Shown here piece after piece: positions 1-12,350 of a DNA stretch of 64,000 nt (the first letter of the stretch is position 1; each line of letters begins with the position of its first letter). The translations under genes and the position numbers were made by a program. The notes below the pieces were generated by a model. That model was not told the DNA's origin and searched no databases. It saw nothing but the letters and a program-made list of their open reading frames with translations. The DNA is taken from contig NC_086247.1 of assembly GCF_021018805.1 (NCBI RefSeq), forward strand, positions 96,365,338-96,429,337, in the 5' to 3' direction. The stretch is from Prinia subflava (lineage: Eukaryota > Chordata > Aves > Passeriformes > Cisticolidae).

Positions 1-1641
1 CAGTGTGGCAGAAGAGGAAGGAACTCTGATATGTGCGGCTGGGAAAGAAGGAAGCTTCCTGTTCTGGGGAAAGACCCGCAGGATAGTGGAGACCTTTAGA
101 TCTGTACCAACCATAAACAGTTACGAGGGGAGAAGAAGAGGGCTTATGGTTTGGATTGTTCATTACAGTTTTACTCATCATCTTAAGTCCCTCTGTGCAT
201 GAATTGTATGAAATGAAATTGTATGAATTGTATGAATGAATTGTTTGAAATTAATTGCTGCAAGCAAAAGTTATTGAGACTTGCACAGCAATGCATAAAT
301 ACATTTTTGAAATTTTACACTTGCAAATCAAATAAATGAAATCTCAGGATCCCTTCTGCCACTGATGGACTCCAGAACTTGAAGTTACAGGGCTGATCAT
401 TATGCTGGAATTGAACTTAGGCTTGTCCAGTTTTTACTGTATGATTACTTGGTTGTTTTGAAAGTGCCAGTGTCTAGCTCTATAATTTATGTAGATAGTA
501 ATAGGAGAAATCCTAAAACAGATTACAGAAACTGTTAGGTTTAATCTTTGCTTTCATAGTAATGTTGGCAAGCCAAATGAAACTGCTGAACAAATTAAAT
601 GTAACCATGGTAATTTGCATGTGTCAACTGAAGGAGTTGTAAATTTTGTCCTGGATACCTACACAAGTGTTTTTACGAAACACAAAATCTCTTGATGCTA
701 GTGTTTAGCTGTGGATGTGCGTAATCATTCTTGCTTGTTCTTAATTTGTTTGTAAATTTGACTTTATATCACAGTCCCATAGTAAGCATGTGAATCATTC
801 TGTTAATTCTATATAATAGTTCATACTTTAGATGGCATTGTACTATGCAGTATTACACAGTAGTACAGTACTACTATATAATGCCATATAATATTAATAC
901 ACATTTTCCTAGCACTCACTGCAGATTTGATATGAAACCGTGTAGAAAAAGTAACTGTTTGGTAACCTTATAAACCAGTGAGCATCTGTTTTATAGAGAT
1001 ATTTCAGAAGTTGCTCCTATCTCTAGAAAAGAAATAGTACTTTTAGAAGTAAGTGCATGCTGAAATAAGAAAAGGCCTAAATATATATATATATTTATAT
1101 ATTTTTATATATTTATATGCATTTATATATTTTATATAATCTTAATATATTTATATATTTATTTATATATAAATATATATAAATGTATGTCAGTAATTTT
1201 TATCAGTGTGAAAACTTTTACTTGTCCTGAAATCATTAAACATACAGAACACTATGGAATTAATGAGAAATGTGCTTTGAAATAACCCTCAGTTCTTTTT
1301 GATGTGTAAATATTGTTGTCCTGCCAATCGAGTGAATGGTTTCCTTTGAATATAGTTTAAATATTTGAAACTGTAGAACATACAAATGTATGCTGCAAAT
1401 GTGTATTTTCTTACTGGCTGATGTATTTGAATTTGAAAGCAAAGTATCCCCATTCTTTCAGGAATGCCTTTGCTCCAGTACTACCTACAAGTGTGCTCTC
1501 TGGTGTTGTCTTACATTTATTTAAATTTCAGGATGTCTATGGGTAATAGATAAGTACAGTCATTGGCTTTGATATAAACGTATTAATACCAAAGGGAGAG
1601 CAAAAATGACCTCTCAAAATCTTTCCCCTCTTTCATTACAG
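1..1641 (+). other. TNS3: Intron of the tensin gene (partial)
   Basis: This stretch lies upstream of the first recognisable PTB exon and ends in a normal acceptor, a pyrimidine-rich tract followed by AG at 1640-1641. I found no tensin-like coding sequence in it. It is AT-rich, with a strongly biased TA tract at 1080-1190. The preceding exon, which should carry the end of the SH2 region, lies outside the window. Confidence 0.6.
1080..1190. repeat. AT-rich low-complexity tract
   Basis: A run of imperfect TATATTTA units inside the tensin intron. It is simple sequence with no coding or promoter context. Confidence 0.8.
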
Positions 1642-1810
1642 CTTGTAATGTTTGGTACCTGAACTCAGTGGAGATGGAGTCTCTCACAGGCTACCAGGCA
1701 GTACAGAAAGCCTTGAGCCTGACACTGATGCAGGATCCTTCTCCTGTCTCAACTGTTGTCCATTTCAAGGTGTCTGCTCAGGGAATCACACTGACAGATA
1801 ATCAAAGAAA
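1642..1810 (+). CDS. TNS3: Tensin PTB domain, exon 1 of 4 seen here
   Basis: This exon encodes the start of the C-terminal phosphotyrosine-binding domain of a tensin, a focal-adhesion adaptor whose PTB domain binds integrin beta tails. The translation contains [17 protein letters not shown] and [17 protein letters not shown], which are hallmarks of the tensin PTB domain. The exon runs from an acceptor AG at 1640-1641 to a donor GTAAGT at 1811 and is 169 bp long. It begins after the first base of a codon and ends two bases into a Lys codon that the next exon completes. TNS3 is preferred over TNS1 because of the [15 protein letters not shown] wording and the VMIGSxKK C-terminus. This rests on family memory, not a search. 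Confidence 0.9.
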
Positions 1811-2785
1811 GTAAGTAAAAGAGAGATGGAAGAGAGTATCTGTCCCTGTCCCCATCAGGTGTTGGCCACTGTTGATTTAATGTTCCTAGTTACATTTTGT
1901 ACTCTCTGTCTCAGAGGATACTAGGATTATAGGGATGATGGTGACTGTAAGATGGCTGCAGTACAGGAAAAAATATTTTTTAAGCTGTGGACTTTATTTC
2001 CACATGGTGTATTTTATTTTTGGAAGGTCACTTTGATATGACATTTTTTATTGTTATTTCTTATAAAAAGGGAAAGTAATGGCTTCACTAACATTTGATA
2101 TTGAACCTGTGCAATGAAATTATTTATCTTCTGATGTCTTTCACCAGTATCACTGAACAGAGCTGAATTAAGTAGATGATGTGTATCTTCAGCATCTGAA
2201 ACAGTGTTTTGGATAGCCTGTAAAGAACTGATAAAAAGTTAATTTATATTTACTTTATTCTAAGTGCTAGTTAGGCTACCACAAACTTTCAATTAGAAAA
2301 ACTACAATAACAAAGGAAGGATAACAGGAATTCATTATAGGTTAAAAAAAGAAGTGCCAGACTTCTTCATTCCATGGGGTTTGCAATCATTTTTAGTAGA
2401 TCACAGAACCTTTACCTTAATTGTAATGCCTGGGAGTGTGAATATATTCAAACATAATATGATCAAATTATTCACAAGTTCCACAAAGTTGTATGTCCCG
2501 CTAACATAAAATCTAAATGGCCAGCTTTTAGAGAAAATACATTTCATACTCCAAGCTCTTAGCTTCAGAATCAGTTTTCTTTTAGTTTAAAAACTTGATG
2601 TTAGTGTTTTAAATATGTATTTATTGGGTTGGAGCAATTCAGGTGGCTTTCAAAGTCACTCAGAAATGGCAAACAATATTGTCTGTATTGAATTTAAATA
2701 TAATTTATTTTTCAGATTAGTTTATTGTTTAGAATTCTAAGCATCTTTACTGTTCCTGAAACTTGTTTTATTTCTCCCTGTCCAG
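1811..2785 (+). other. TNS3: Tensin intron
   Basis: An intron with a GTAAGT donor and a TCCAG acceptor. It is AT-rich and I see no other feature in it. Confidence 0.8.
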
Positions 2786-2854
2786 ACTCTTTTTTCGGCG
2801 ACATTATTCAGTCAGCACTGTTATTTTCTGTTCTTTGGATCCACAGGACAGAAA
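2786..2854 (+). CDS. TNS3: Tensin PTB domain, exon 2 of 4
   Basis: A 69-bp exon continuing the PTB domain, with translation beginning LFFRRHYSVSTVIFCSLD and ending PQDRK. The LFFRRHY motif follows TDNQRK of the preceding exon directly and in phase. The acceptor is CAG at 2783-2785 and the donor is GTAAGT at 2855. The phase at both ends leaves a Lys codon (AA plus one base) split across each junction, so the reading frame is kept through all four exons. Confidence 0.9.
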
Positions 2855-2994
2855 GTAAGTATGACAAGCAGTATTTTTAATATGTTGTTTGTATTGTTCT
2901 ACCAAAAACCCCAAACAAACAAACCAAAACTAACATAGGTTTCATTGTTATTTCTCCATTCTGTGTTTTTTTTACTGCTTTCTTAATGGACAAG

Positions 2995-3021
2995 GTGGAT
3001 GAAAGATGGTCTTTCTGCAAA
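2995..3021 (+). CDS. TNS3: Tensin PTB domain, 27-bp micro-exon
   Basis: A micro-exon of 27 bases lies between an AAG acceptor (2992-2994) and a GTAAGT donor (3022). It adds WMKDGLSA plus the completion of a Lys codon on each side. It joins RK of the preceding exon to VFGFIARKQ of the next in frame, as expected for the tensin PTB sequence. The acceptor lacks a strong pyrimidine tract immediately upstream. A longer T-rich tract lies about 10-35 bases before it. Confidence 0.82.
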
Positions 3022-3972
3022 GTAAGTGGAGTCTCTTTTAACTGCATGTTTTAGGAATATCATTAAAGTGCTCTGTTTCTCGGTGTTCTAAATTACTTTT
3101 GTCTGAGATGTGGAAAGGAAAGCCCTTGTTTACTTTACAAAGGTCTCTCAGCCCTCTGTAATTAGACATTGGTTACTTCATCCACACCTCTGCAAGTTGG
3201 GGCCTGATTATGTACTGGGTGGCCGTGGGATGTCTGCAGCCAGAACTAGCACGGTTTATTTAGATTGCAGGTCTGTGATTTGACTGGTTTCAGACATTAG
3301 AGATATTTACCTCTCAGTTTTGTGTTCCACCTGTCCAGCATAACTTAACACAAACTTTACTCACTTAGACTGATAGCTTTAAAAAAATCCCTCTCCTGGT
3401 AGATAGATGAAAACACTCCTAGTAATATTAGTATTAGCATAAATACATGATTACCTGTGGATTGCAAAGTGTTTTCTATTGAAGGCAAACATTGCTGTCA
3501 CCCTTCAATCAAAAGAAATAACTTAAACAGAGAGGCTCAGCACTTGTTTCTGGAAAGGAACAGAAATAGATGGCTTAAATCCTTTTTCTAATACTCTGTC
3601 CACCAAGATGTGTGACCATCAAAATCCTCTCTTTGGGCAATCCCTGAAACACCACCCCCAAACTAGGTAAGAGAACAGCAGTATCGAATCAGATTAAATA
3701 TGTCTCCAGGGTCAGCAGCATGTCTGACACCAACCAGTACAGGATGCCATATGGACAGAGTAGAAGGAAGGGGACAGTCTCTTTCACTGGTTCTTTCCTG
3801 AGATTGCCAGTCCATCTGGACCACTGTGTTTAGCAGTCACATGGAACCTAGACCATCAGAACAGAGAAGTCTGCTATATATGGTTGGTTTCTGCACTGTC
3901 TTTTCTGTTTTATGAAGTGAGGCTATGCCTGTCTGTCAGTTTTCTGACATACTGTGGTTGCTGCCCTTGCAG
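3022..3972 (+). other. TNS3: Tensin intron
   Basis: The last intron, with donor GTAAGT and acceptor CCTTGCAG. No embedded repeat was recognised. Confidence 0.8.
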
Positions 3973-4117
3973 AGTGTTTGGGTTCATTGCCAGGAAGCAA
4001 GGCAGTGCCACAGACAACGTGTGCCACCTCTTTGCAGAGCATGATCCAGAACAACCTGCCAGTGCCATTGTAAACTTTGTATCAAAGGTCATGATTGGAT
4101 CCCAGAAGAAGATCTGA
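3973..4117 (+). CDS. TNS3: Tensin PTB domain, last coding exon and stop
   Basis: The final coding exon starts after the CAG acceptor at 3970-3972. Its translation begins [19 protein letters not shown], continues through [20 protein letters not shown] and ends MIGSQKKI with a TGA at 4115-4117. This is the second half of the PTB domain and the natural tensin C-terminus. The open frame extends upstream of the acceptor to 3884, but that part has no tensin similarity and is intronic. The gene is on the + strand, so everything to the right is downstream of it. Confidence 0.92.
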
Positions 4118-6896
4118 TGCCTTTCCATCCTTGAATCAGAGCTCTTCGCTGAATTCACCGAAGGAAATCACTGTGAGAGGGAGAAAGGCTATTCAGCAAC
4201 AGTGTTTGAATATTATCATTCCCAATAAGAAAAGCAGAGGATGATCTGTGTATTGTGTTTGTGAGAGTTCAGGGTTTTATTTCAAGATGCCTCACAAAGC
4301 ATTACTTCTTCATTTTTATATCAGAGGACAAAACAAAAGAAGATGGGTGCCACCCAAAACCACGTAGTCCGTACCTGAATGAAGCATAACTGAAAAACTT
4401 TGCTCCTGATGGGTTTCTAATATATCTTCACATGCTGTTTCTTACAATTTATTGGAGCAGAAATACTTACTAGATTGCGCTACTTTTTTGTTCAGAAAGT
4501 GTTTCGTAAAACCTCCACAAAGGCACATGCCATAGTTGCATCAAGGTAGTTACAGACCTTGCAATCATGCTTTTAGGAGAATGATCATCTGGGGTAAACG
4601 ATTTACTCTTTCCCTGTATCTTTGTGATCAGTGATGAGAACTGAATGGAGAAAGTGGAAGATGTATGTGAAGAGAAGGTTTGTGCAAGTTGTTTTCTGTT
4701 AAGAAAGGAGTGGCAGTGTGGAATATTCAGGAAGATTGCTCTGTATTTAGTGTTAAGAAAGCTGAGCTGTTTTAGTCAGAAAATTTTTCAATAGAGCAGA
4801 AGTGGCGGAACAAAAAAATAAGTGTGAAAATCTGTTCTATAATTAGGGGGTTTTGTATTTGTTTTTTAAAAAAAGAGAGCTAAGCAGAGAAGATTAAGCA
4901 TTTTAGTAATTACAGGATAAAATGAGGGAAAAGCAAAGAAGATGATGGTATAATTTATGCATTTTTACCTGTGACAGATTATTCTAGGAGCTCTTCTCCT
5001 TTTATCATATGTGAGAACAAGTTTTCTTTTAAGATTCTTTTGGTGTACAAAGATTCCAGTTGCCTAATTTCATCATCCTTGGAGCCCAGAGAATTTCATC
5101 AGCTGACATCTCAAGTGGATTTAAGTCTCAATTAGATTTTAATCTGATGTGATGTAAGCATTGAAATGAGGATTTTTTAACTATATTTTTTCACTTCTGT
5201 AGATAGTAAATTTTAGTGTGTCTTCTTAGACACTAAATGTTGGCCTTTGGGCTGAAAATAAAATGTCCTTTTTTTCCTATGTATTGTCATTTCCATTCAG
5301 GACCTTATTTTTTATTCCTTGTGCTTTCTCAAGGTCTGCCAAATTCACAAGCATGAGGGATTGCATGCTGACACTCCTGATGGTATTTTCTGGGAGTTTA
5401 GCTCTACTTGCCAAGTGGGAGAAAAGAAGTTACCCTGTTTCTAAGGGAGAAATTTTCTATTGTGCATTCCTTTGGATGGTATATTGCCATGTGCATTTGC
5501 TTTTTAATGAATTAAAAAATGCACAAAGCAAGATAGTTCAGTATGTACCATTATGTAGTATGTGTAGAAAAATATTCATGGAACTTTATATGTTCATGGC
5601 AAAAACAAGATTAATCTTTATATAGCACTTTCTTTCAAGATTTTTGGTAGATGTCTGAATGCAATTTCATAACTAATGGCAGCAAGTTGACACATATCTT
5701 TAGCCAGACTCCTGTTAAGGTGGTTAGTAAATATGCTATTATAATCATACAGTGTTAAACTACAAAAATGCTAAAAGCCAAGTTTTTAATTAAATCGTTT
5801 CACAGTATCCAACAGTATGTTTAAATATTTGATGTTTCTTTCTTGGTTTTTCCTACTAGTGAAAATTTTCACTTTTTTCTTCAAACTATAAAGAAGTATC
5901 TAAAGGTCTTCAGTATATAAATGAATGTTCTATAAATTCCTTGTATAGTCATTTTCTCTGCTCTTCAGATACCGCCTCTTTCAGATTACAATAAAATTAC
6001 AAATGTGAAATGCCACCACACAGTGTCACAGTGTAGTCTGTTCTGAATGAAAGTTACATTCTGGCATTCAAACTTGGCTAATAAGCAAAACCTTCTTCAT
6101 GAATTAAGAATAATTTGGGTGCTGGGGTTTAATTGTAAGAAATGTTTGAGATCTCTTTCAAGGACTTCACATGAGCCTGTGTTAGTGATGCAAGTCAGTT
6201 AAAGCATATGATTTTCGTAGTTAATTTTTGGTTATAATGGTATAAAAGTATCTATTGCCTGCATTGCATATTTTAGTGTAGGAAGGAAGAATATTATATC
6301 ATCCTCTGAGATACTGTAACCATTTAACTATGCCTTCACAGAGCTTACCCTGGAAAACCTTACAGAGAGGGATGAGAAATTTAAACCCTGGCTGAAGCAG
6401 GTACAAAATCAGTGCATCGGACACACAGTGAAGATTGAGTTACAGACATGCTTTATTTCTTAGACTGAGAAACTCCAGTTTTGTCATGCTTTTGCCTTTT
6501 CTGTGAGGCATACACTGGCAGGAATTTTTCACTCTGTGTTTGACTTGTCATTCATCACTACAGGCCATTGTGAGGTTTATGCATGATTGTAAAGTGACAG
6601 TTATTAATGAAAAGTGCTGGTCTTTTATTAGAACAAATTATAATGTGGAACAGATGACAAGGATGCAATAGTGAAATGGATCTTCTGTGTCTAGAGTCCA
6701 GTCTTTCCTGTTAAACTTTTGTCCTTGAACCTGGATGCAATTGTGTGTGCGTGCTGCTGTTGGTGCATTTTAAGGCTGCTCTGGAGTCTCTTTGCTCCTG
6801 TGGAAGAAAATCTGCTTTCAGGATTCATCCTAGATATGTTCACAACTAGTTTATATGCAGTTGTTCCTATGCCGGTATTCTCTTAGTATGAATAAA
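4118..6896 (+). other. TNS3: Probable TNS3 3' UTR
   Basis: AT-rich, non-coding, repeat-free sequence follows the stop codon. Candidate poly(A) signals (AATAAA) are at 5257-5262, 5990-5995 and 6891-6896. The last of these is the final one before CR1 sequence begins. A further AATAAA at 9896-9901 is followed by GT-rich sequence and could end a longer form. The true 3' end cannot be fixed from sequence alone. Confidence 0.6.
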
Positions 6897-7530
6897 TGTT
6901 CTCTCTGTTGATATATTTATAGCAGGAGATCTGCTTCCCCTTGTGTCCCTCAGTCTTCTTTTGACAAGGCTAAACAAGTCAGCACTTGGCCTTCATGTGT
7001 TTTTTGTGTTTGAAAAGCTGGTTTTTTGTCAGTTGTGTAATTTCTTTGGAGACACTTTTAAGTATACAGACAGACACTTTATAAAAAAGGGGGAAGAGGC
7101 TGCTGCCTTGTAATTTTTTAAATGTTTGTATTAGAAAACTCTTGGAACAAGAAAACTTGTCCCACCACTTAGAGTAAATCCCTCATCTACTTCTGCTGTT
7201 GATACCTGGAATAAAGGTTACAGTAGTGTAAACTGTATCAGACAGTGCGGACAAAGGAAATTACAAGGGCAAGTAGCTAAATAAGTTCTTGAAAGCCAAA
7301 GTCAGAAACAGGAAGCTTGCAGGAGACTTAGCACATCTGGCAAACTACCAAGAGGGCAAAGGTGCGCTTTTTAGAGAATTAAAGGATCTTGCTGAGTAGT
7401 AACTAAGAAGAAGTTTGCATTAGATGCCGCTACAAGGTATATCAAACTGGAACTATTCCCTTCCTTTGAAGACGTTTAGCGTCTCACAACGTACAAATGT
7501 TTGGACCAATTTTAATGTTTTATTATTTGC

Positions 7531-8250
7531 AGAATCACAGGATGGTTTAGGGTGGAAGGGACCTAAGGAGACATCTAGTCCAACTCCATCATTCAGAAGA
7601 GGGACATCCAGAGCCATTTGCCCAAACAGCTTGAATTCATCAGGGATAGGATCTCCACAGTCTCCCTGCTCAATCAGTGGTAGCTCTTAGTCACCCTCAT
7701 AGTGTTTCTTGATATTCAGAGGTAACCTCCTGAGTTTCAGCTAGTGCAAATCACTTCTTGCCCTGTTATGGCGCACCTCTGGAAAGAGCCTGGCACCCTC
7801 CCTGTATTTATACACATTGATATGCTCCCCCTGGGCCTTCTTTGCCAGGCTGCACAGCTTCCACAGTCTCAGTTTTGTGTCACTGACAAACTCACTGAGG
7901 ATACACTCTGCCTGATATCCATCCAGGTCATCGATTACCATGTTATAAAGGACCAGACCCAGTATGAACCCCTGGGGTAGACCACTACTTACTGGCCTCC
8001 AACTAGACCTTGCACTGCTCCTCAGCAGTCAGTCAGTGCCCAGCTATGCAGGCAGTTTTCAATCCACTTTACTGTCAGCCCATCTAGCTATCTCAACAGC
8101 TTATCTATGAGGGTGTTGTCCAAGTGTCAAAGGGCATAATGAAGTCTGGGAAGACAAAATCTACTGGTTTCCCTTGAGCCAAGCCAGTCATTTTGTCACA
8201 CAAGGTTGATCAGCGATGACTTCCCCTTAATGAAGCCATGCTGACTCCAT
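7531..8250 (-). mobile_element. CR1 LINE 3' portion, minus strand
   Basis: On the + strand this begins AGAATCACAGGATGGTTTAG and continues GGTGGAAGGGACCTAAGGAG. That is the reverse complement of the CR1 3' terminus, which on the sense strand ends in ATTCTATG-like repeats. It extends about 720 bp into decayed CR1 reverse-transcriptase coding sequence. The 5' truncation point is near 8250, where a CR1 of opposite orientation starts. Confidence 0.8.
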
Positions 8251-8254
8251 GGAG

Positions 8255-8668
8255 CTGGTCAGAGCAGAGGGCTGGAGCACTTCCCCTATGAAGACAGGCT
8301 GAGTGAGATGGATGGTTTAGCCTAATTAAATGAAGGCTCCAGGGAGACCACAGCCTTCCTGTACTTAAAGAAGGTCTACAGCAAAGATGAGGAGGATCTA
8401 TCAGGCAGTGTAGTGATCAAATGATGGGTATCTGAGTAATGGTTTTAAACAGAGGGTAAGTTTAGAGGAGGAAATTCTTTGAGTCAAAGGGTGGTGAGGC
8501 AGTGGAATGGGTTGCCCAGAGAAACGGGGGATGCCCCATCCCTGGAAGTGTTTAAGGCCAGGTTGGATTAGCCTTTAAGCAGCCTGATCTAGTGGAAGGT
8601 CTTCCTGCCCTTGTGAAGATCTTTAAGGTCCTTCCCGACTCAAAACTGTTCTATGATCGCTGATTCTT
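8255..8668 (+). mobile_element. CR1 LINE 3' end, plus strand
   Basis: Typical CR1 tail sequence is present: GCACTTCCCCTATGAAGACA near the start, then a GTGGTGAGGCAGTGGAATGG segment, GGGTTGCCCAGAG, a CCCATCCCTGGAAGTGT segment, and a terminus TTCTATGATCGCTGATTCTT. It is 5'-truncated at about 8255, directly against the minus-strand CR1. Confidence 0.85.
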
Positions 8669-10950
8669 TGACCCACTAATAGGTGGTGCTTTGCCTTGTG
8701 AAGATTTCTTCTCAATTTTGGCATTGTGTTCTGGATTGCAGGTAACCACAGGTGCCTTTACAGTAAGCAATGTTTACAAATGGATTCACCTCAAATTTCT
8801 GCATGAACTTTTAAAAAAATTACGTTTTTAAAGTCATTAAAGTACATTTTCATAATTGTAAAATCTTTTAGTATCTCTGTAGAGTTATTTGAAGAGTTGG
8901 TTATAAAGCAGAACTAGCTTTTTATGTAACAATGACTGATTTTCTGATATATACTGTCCTCAAGTTTTGTTTTAAATATCTACAACTATTTGTATCCAGT
9001 CTAATTAAATTTGACTCTTGGATTTTTCTCTGTTGCCACCTGTATTATATACAAGTCATGATTTGTTTGTAAAGCAAATGGCAAGTATGAAAGAAAATAC
9101 AGAAAAACAAACTTGGATTGAATGCTCTATGGATGGCGAATCAAAACGTGGGATGGAATTGGCCCAGGAAACCTGCATGCTTGTGTTAACTACAGCAGAA
9201 TAATCCAGCTTTAAAAATAAACAGAACTACTTTGATTGAAGTACTAGTTTCAAGCCTTTCTGTTTGCAACCTAATGTGAAACTCTCACTGAAGCACATGG
9301 TAATTATTTATACCTAGGATATGTGAGTGATGAGAGGAGGCTCTCAGATTTCTGCAGGAATCTTCACAGCACACAAATTTCTCCCTGCTTATGAAAATAG
9401 TTTAAATGCATTCATATCACTTAGTTGTACAGTAAACCTGGAGTTATATTCTTATGTATAAGCACGTTTTGCTCCAACTGACAAAAAGACAGCAACGTCT
9501 GAAAGTAACTGTTAAATGAAATAATTTTCCTTGTTGGAGCACTCAAACAACTTTTGACCACTTCAGTCTCTTTCTATAAAGAAGTACCAAGCACCAGGTA
9601 TTTGAAATAGCACTTAAAGTCTGTTAAGAATTTTTATGAGGAAATGTGGCTTAACATATGTCAGTATGTTTTGTCACAAGGCAGTTAGGAAAAAAAAATC
9701 CCTAAAGTGGTATTGATCATGTAGTGGCATAACTACAGTGTATGGTATATACATGCGCTGAAACCTGTATGTGAATTTGTTCCTCTCAAGTATATATTTG
9801 ATCTCACACCAACTGGAGAACATACAGATTTGATTTTTTTTTCTGTATTACTTCTTACATGGGACCCATCTGTACCTGTTTCTCAGCAAAAATGGAATAA
9901 ACATTGTGTCCAAGGGTGACTATATGATGCTTGTATCCCCAATTGTCTGTTCTGTTTATGCTGTATATTAAGTTCTACGCATTTAAGACTGGTTCTGAGA
10001 GCAAAAGGCGGGGGAGAAGAAGCGTGCAGTTTGTTTTCAGAAACTGCACTTGCTCCCCCTCATTCTCTCTCATGGACTGTGTTGTCTGCAGCACAGACAG
10101 CGGAAGGGAGCTCTCCTTTGCTTTTAGGTTATTTTCAGCTAGCTGAAACAGAGAAGTTCCACAGACTGTGGCTTTTCTTTTTCTTGGAACTGATTGGCCT
10201 ACTCTGGACTGAAAACCCAGAAAAACACTGGGAGCTCACACCTATGGCCCACTGGGGCCCAGGGGGCAGCATTTTCCAGCACAGAAGGGACTCATAAGAG
10301 ACCGAATGAGCCAAGCTACACCCCACAACAAAGACTTTCTGATTTTGCCATCTAGTCGGAATAGCGAGAAGTTTTAGTGTTAAATATTATTCATTTTTTT
10401 ATGCTTGTGAATATTTTGATTGTTAATTAAACAGGTTTTTTTCCACTTTTCTCTAAGGAAATCTTTTCCTAAACCAGTATGGGGAGGGGCTGCCTGAATC
10501 TGCTTTCTATAGAGACCCCTTTGGAAGTTTCCTCCCAAATTTGCCCTAAATCAGGACAAATACTTTTTCTTGGCAGCCACAGTGGGGCTTGAGAAAGTGG
10601 AGAAAACCTGTACTGATTGCATTTTGGTTTCACTTCTCTCTATTGGGATAAAGCAGCCATATTGCTTGAATTCATAATGTCTCTCTGGGTGGAAGCCTTC
10701 ATGTGTTTCTGGTCTCTAGGATTTTTTGAGGTTTTAATGCCTTTCTGGTCCCTAGGATTTTTTGAGGTTTTAATACCTTTCTGGTCCCTAGACCTATTTT
10801 CTTACATGGAGATAGCTCCAGTATTGTCCCTAGCATGTAGCTTTTACAGTAGAGGGGCACAGATTAGAATAGTTATTTTGCTGGATGTGGTGATAATGAT
10901 TTGTAAGGAGTTTACAAAGATACTGGAGTTTGTTCTGGATATATATGTTT
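8669..10950. other. Intergenic, nothing recognised
   Basis: AT-rich unique sequence with no convincing ORF or repeat. A poly(A) signal at 9896-9901 may belong to a long TNS3 transcript. An imperfect direct repeat at about 10700-10795 (three copies of a CTTTCTGGTCYCTAGGATTTTTTGAG-like unit) is a short tandem duplication. Confidence 0.5.
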
Positions 10951-11638
10951 TGGTTTGAAAGACAGGTATCTGCTAGGAAAGGGGCAGGACCTCCCTAGAG
11001 ATGGAGAATTCAAATTCCTTCTCTCCAAATTATTCCAATTTAGAAAATTAAAGGGGCTTTCAGGCAGAGGTATGGGGATAGGAATAACAGTTCTTTACTA
11101 GTATATATGACAAAACAAACAAACAACAACAACTACAGCATTAATAATAAACAGAACCAGGAACCTTGAGGGCTTTCTTTCACAAAAGCCTGGTTTGATC
11201 TTGGTGCCCCTGCAGGACTCCGAGTGGCCAAGCTGGAAGGGTGGAAAGTCCCAGGCTGGTGGATGAGATGAGGAGCTCTGCGCTGGTAGCTAGAAGCGGC
11301 AGGGGTGTCCTGGCAGGGCTGGGCAGTGCAGGGGTACAGAGTAGCAGGAAAACCTCAAGGCTCTGAAGAAGCAGCGGCGGTGGGGGGAGGGCTGGAGAAA
11401 GTGAGCTCAGGATTCCTGGGTAAATGAGCAGATGATGGTAGATTTCCCAGGACGAGGCAGAATGATGGCCGTGAACTCTTCCTGGAGTGAGCGGCAGCTT
11501 GACTGTCCTCGATGCCAAGAGTAAGAGAGCCACTGGCCCCCCAGCTCTGTCTTTTACCTTTCCCAAAGCTCCTGTTATCTCTCCGCTCTGAGGAAGCTCC
11601 TGGAGACCCAAAACGATAGGTGTAGCCTTGTGCTGCCA
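10951..11638 (+). mobile_element. LTR-H, copy 1
   Basis: About 688 bp from TGGTTTGAAAG to GTGCTGCCA, with AATAAA near 11144 on the + strand. An inverted copy of the same family occurs at 44608-45279, which fixes both ends by homology (shared TTGGTTTGAAAGACAG and GTGCTGC termini). It lies upstream of the + strand ERVL and could be that element's 5' LTR. No target duplication or clear primer-binding site was found to prove this. Confidence 0.6.
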
Positions 11639-11720
11639 TCTCCTTTGCCCACTTTCTTTGTTCTGGTTAAGTACTGTCGTTAAAGTTTCTTAGCAACTGT
11701 CATGAGCCAATGGACGGTCG

Positions 11721-12350
11721 TGATGGTTCGTTTTGATTTCAGAGTGCAAAAAGAGGCAATGAGAACTTAGTTCAAGTAAAATCAATTGTATCTTTATTGA
11801 TACACACAATTATGCGATAGAAAAGAAGGAAAAGAAAGAGAGAGAGAGAGAGAAAAGAGAAAAAGGGTGGTATAGCTACCAACTGAACAGACGTGTGTCC
11901 TTGTGACGCTGGTACCAATAGACCACCTTCGCAGTCCTCGTGGCGCAGGCCAATAGATCCATCGTCCGCTGGGGAGGCCTCAGAGTGTGAGTCGCAGGGG
12001 GAAGCTTTTATAGTCATTTCAGAAGCAGGAGGCACCTGGCCAATGCAGGCAGAAGTGGGGGGCACCCGGCCAACATGAGGGGAGCACCCAAGAGTCATTG
12101 TGAAGAGGCTCGTTGCTCTGGGCAGGCAGGTTTGGGACAAGCAGGTCTGGAACAGCACAGTCAGTCAAAGCAAACATGGCCTCTGCAAACACGGCCCAGG
12201 AACCATGACAGTGTCCATTGTTCCTGCACGGGTTTCTGAGGCGTCTTGGTCCAATGGAGGCACCTGCAGGGAGAAACCTGGGTCCCACCTCAGTCAGGCC
12301 AGAACTCTTGTGCTGAGGCCCAGGGTCCTTGGGGGTCTTGGCTTCTGACA
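11721..12350 (-). mobile_element. Solo LTR (LTR-I), minus strand
   Basis: The element runs TGATGGTTCG to CTTCTGACA on the + strand and is flanked by GTCG at 11717-11720 and 12351-12354, a 4-bp target duplication. Read on the minus strand it has TGTCAGAAG at the start, a TATA box (CTATAAAA) near 12010, and AATAAA near 11790. A GA dinucleotide run lies at 11837-11856. Four-base duplications fit a class I (gammaretrovirus-like) element. It appears to have inserted in the leader of the neighbouring ERVL. Confidence 0.7.

Noticed and set aside
5..202. Short open frame at the left edge
   Set aside because: No similarity to the tensin region expected upstream of the PTB domain and no plausible splice sites; treated as intron.
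5263..5625. 120-codon open frame in the TNS3 3' UTR
   Set aside because: Low-complexity hydrophobic translation from AT-rich DNA, no motif, and downstream of the gene's stop; chance frame.
10617..10958. 113-codon frame with repeated SLGFFEVL units
   Set aside because: Generated by a short DNA tandem duplication; no promoter, homology or conservation evidence.
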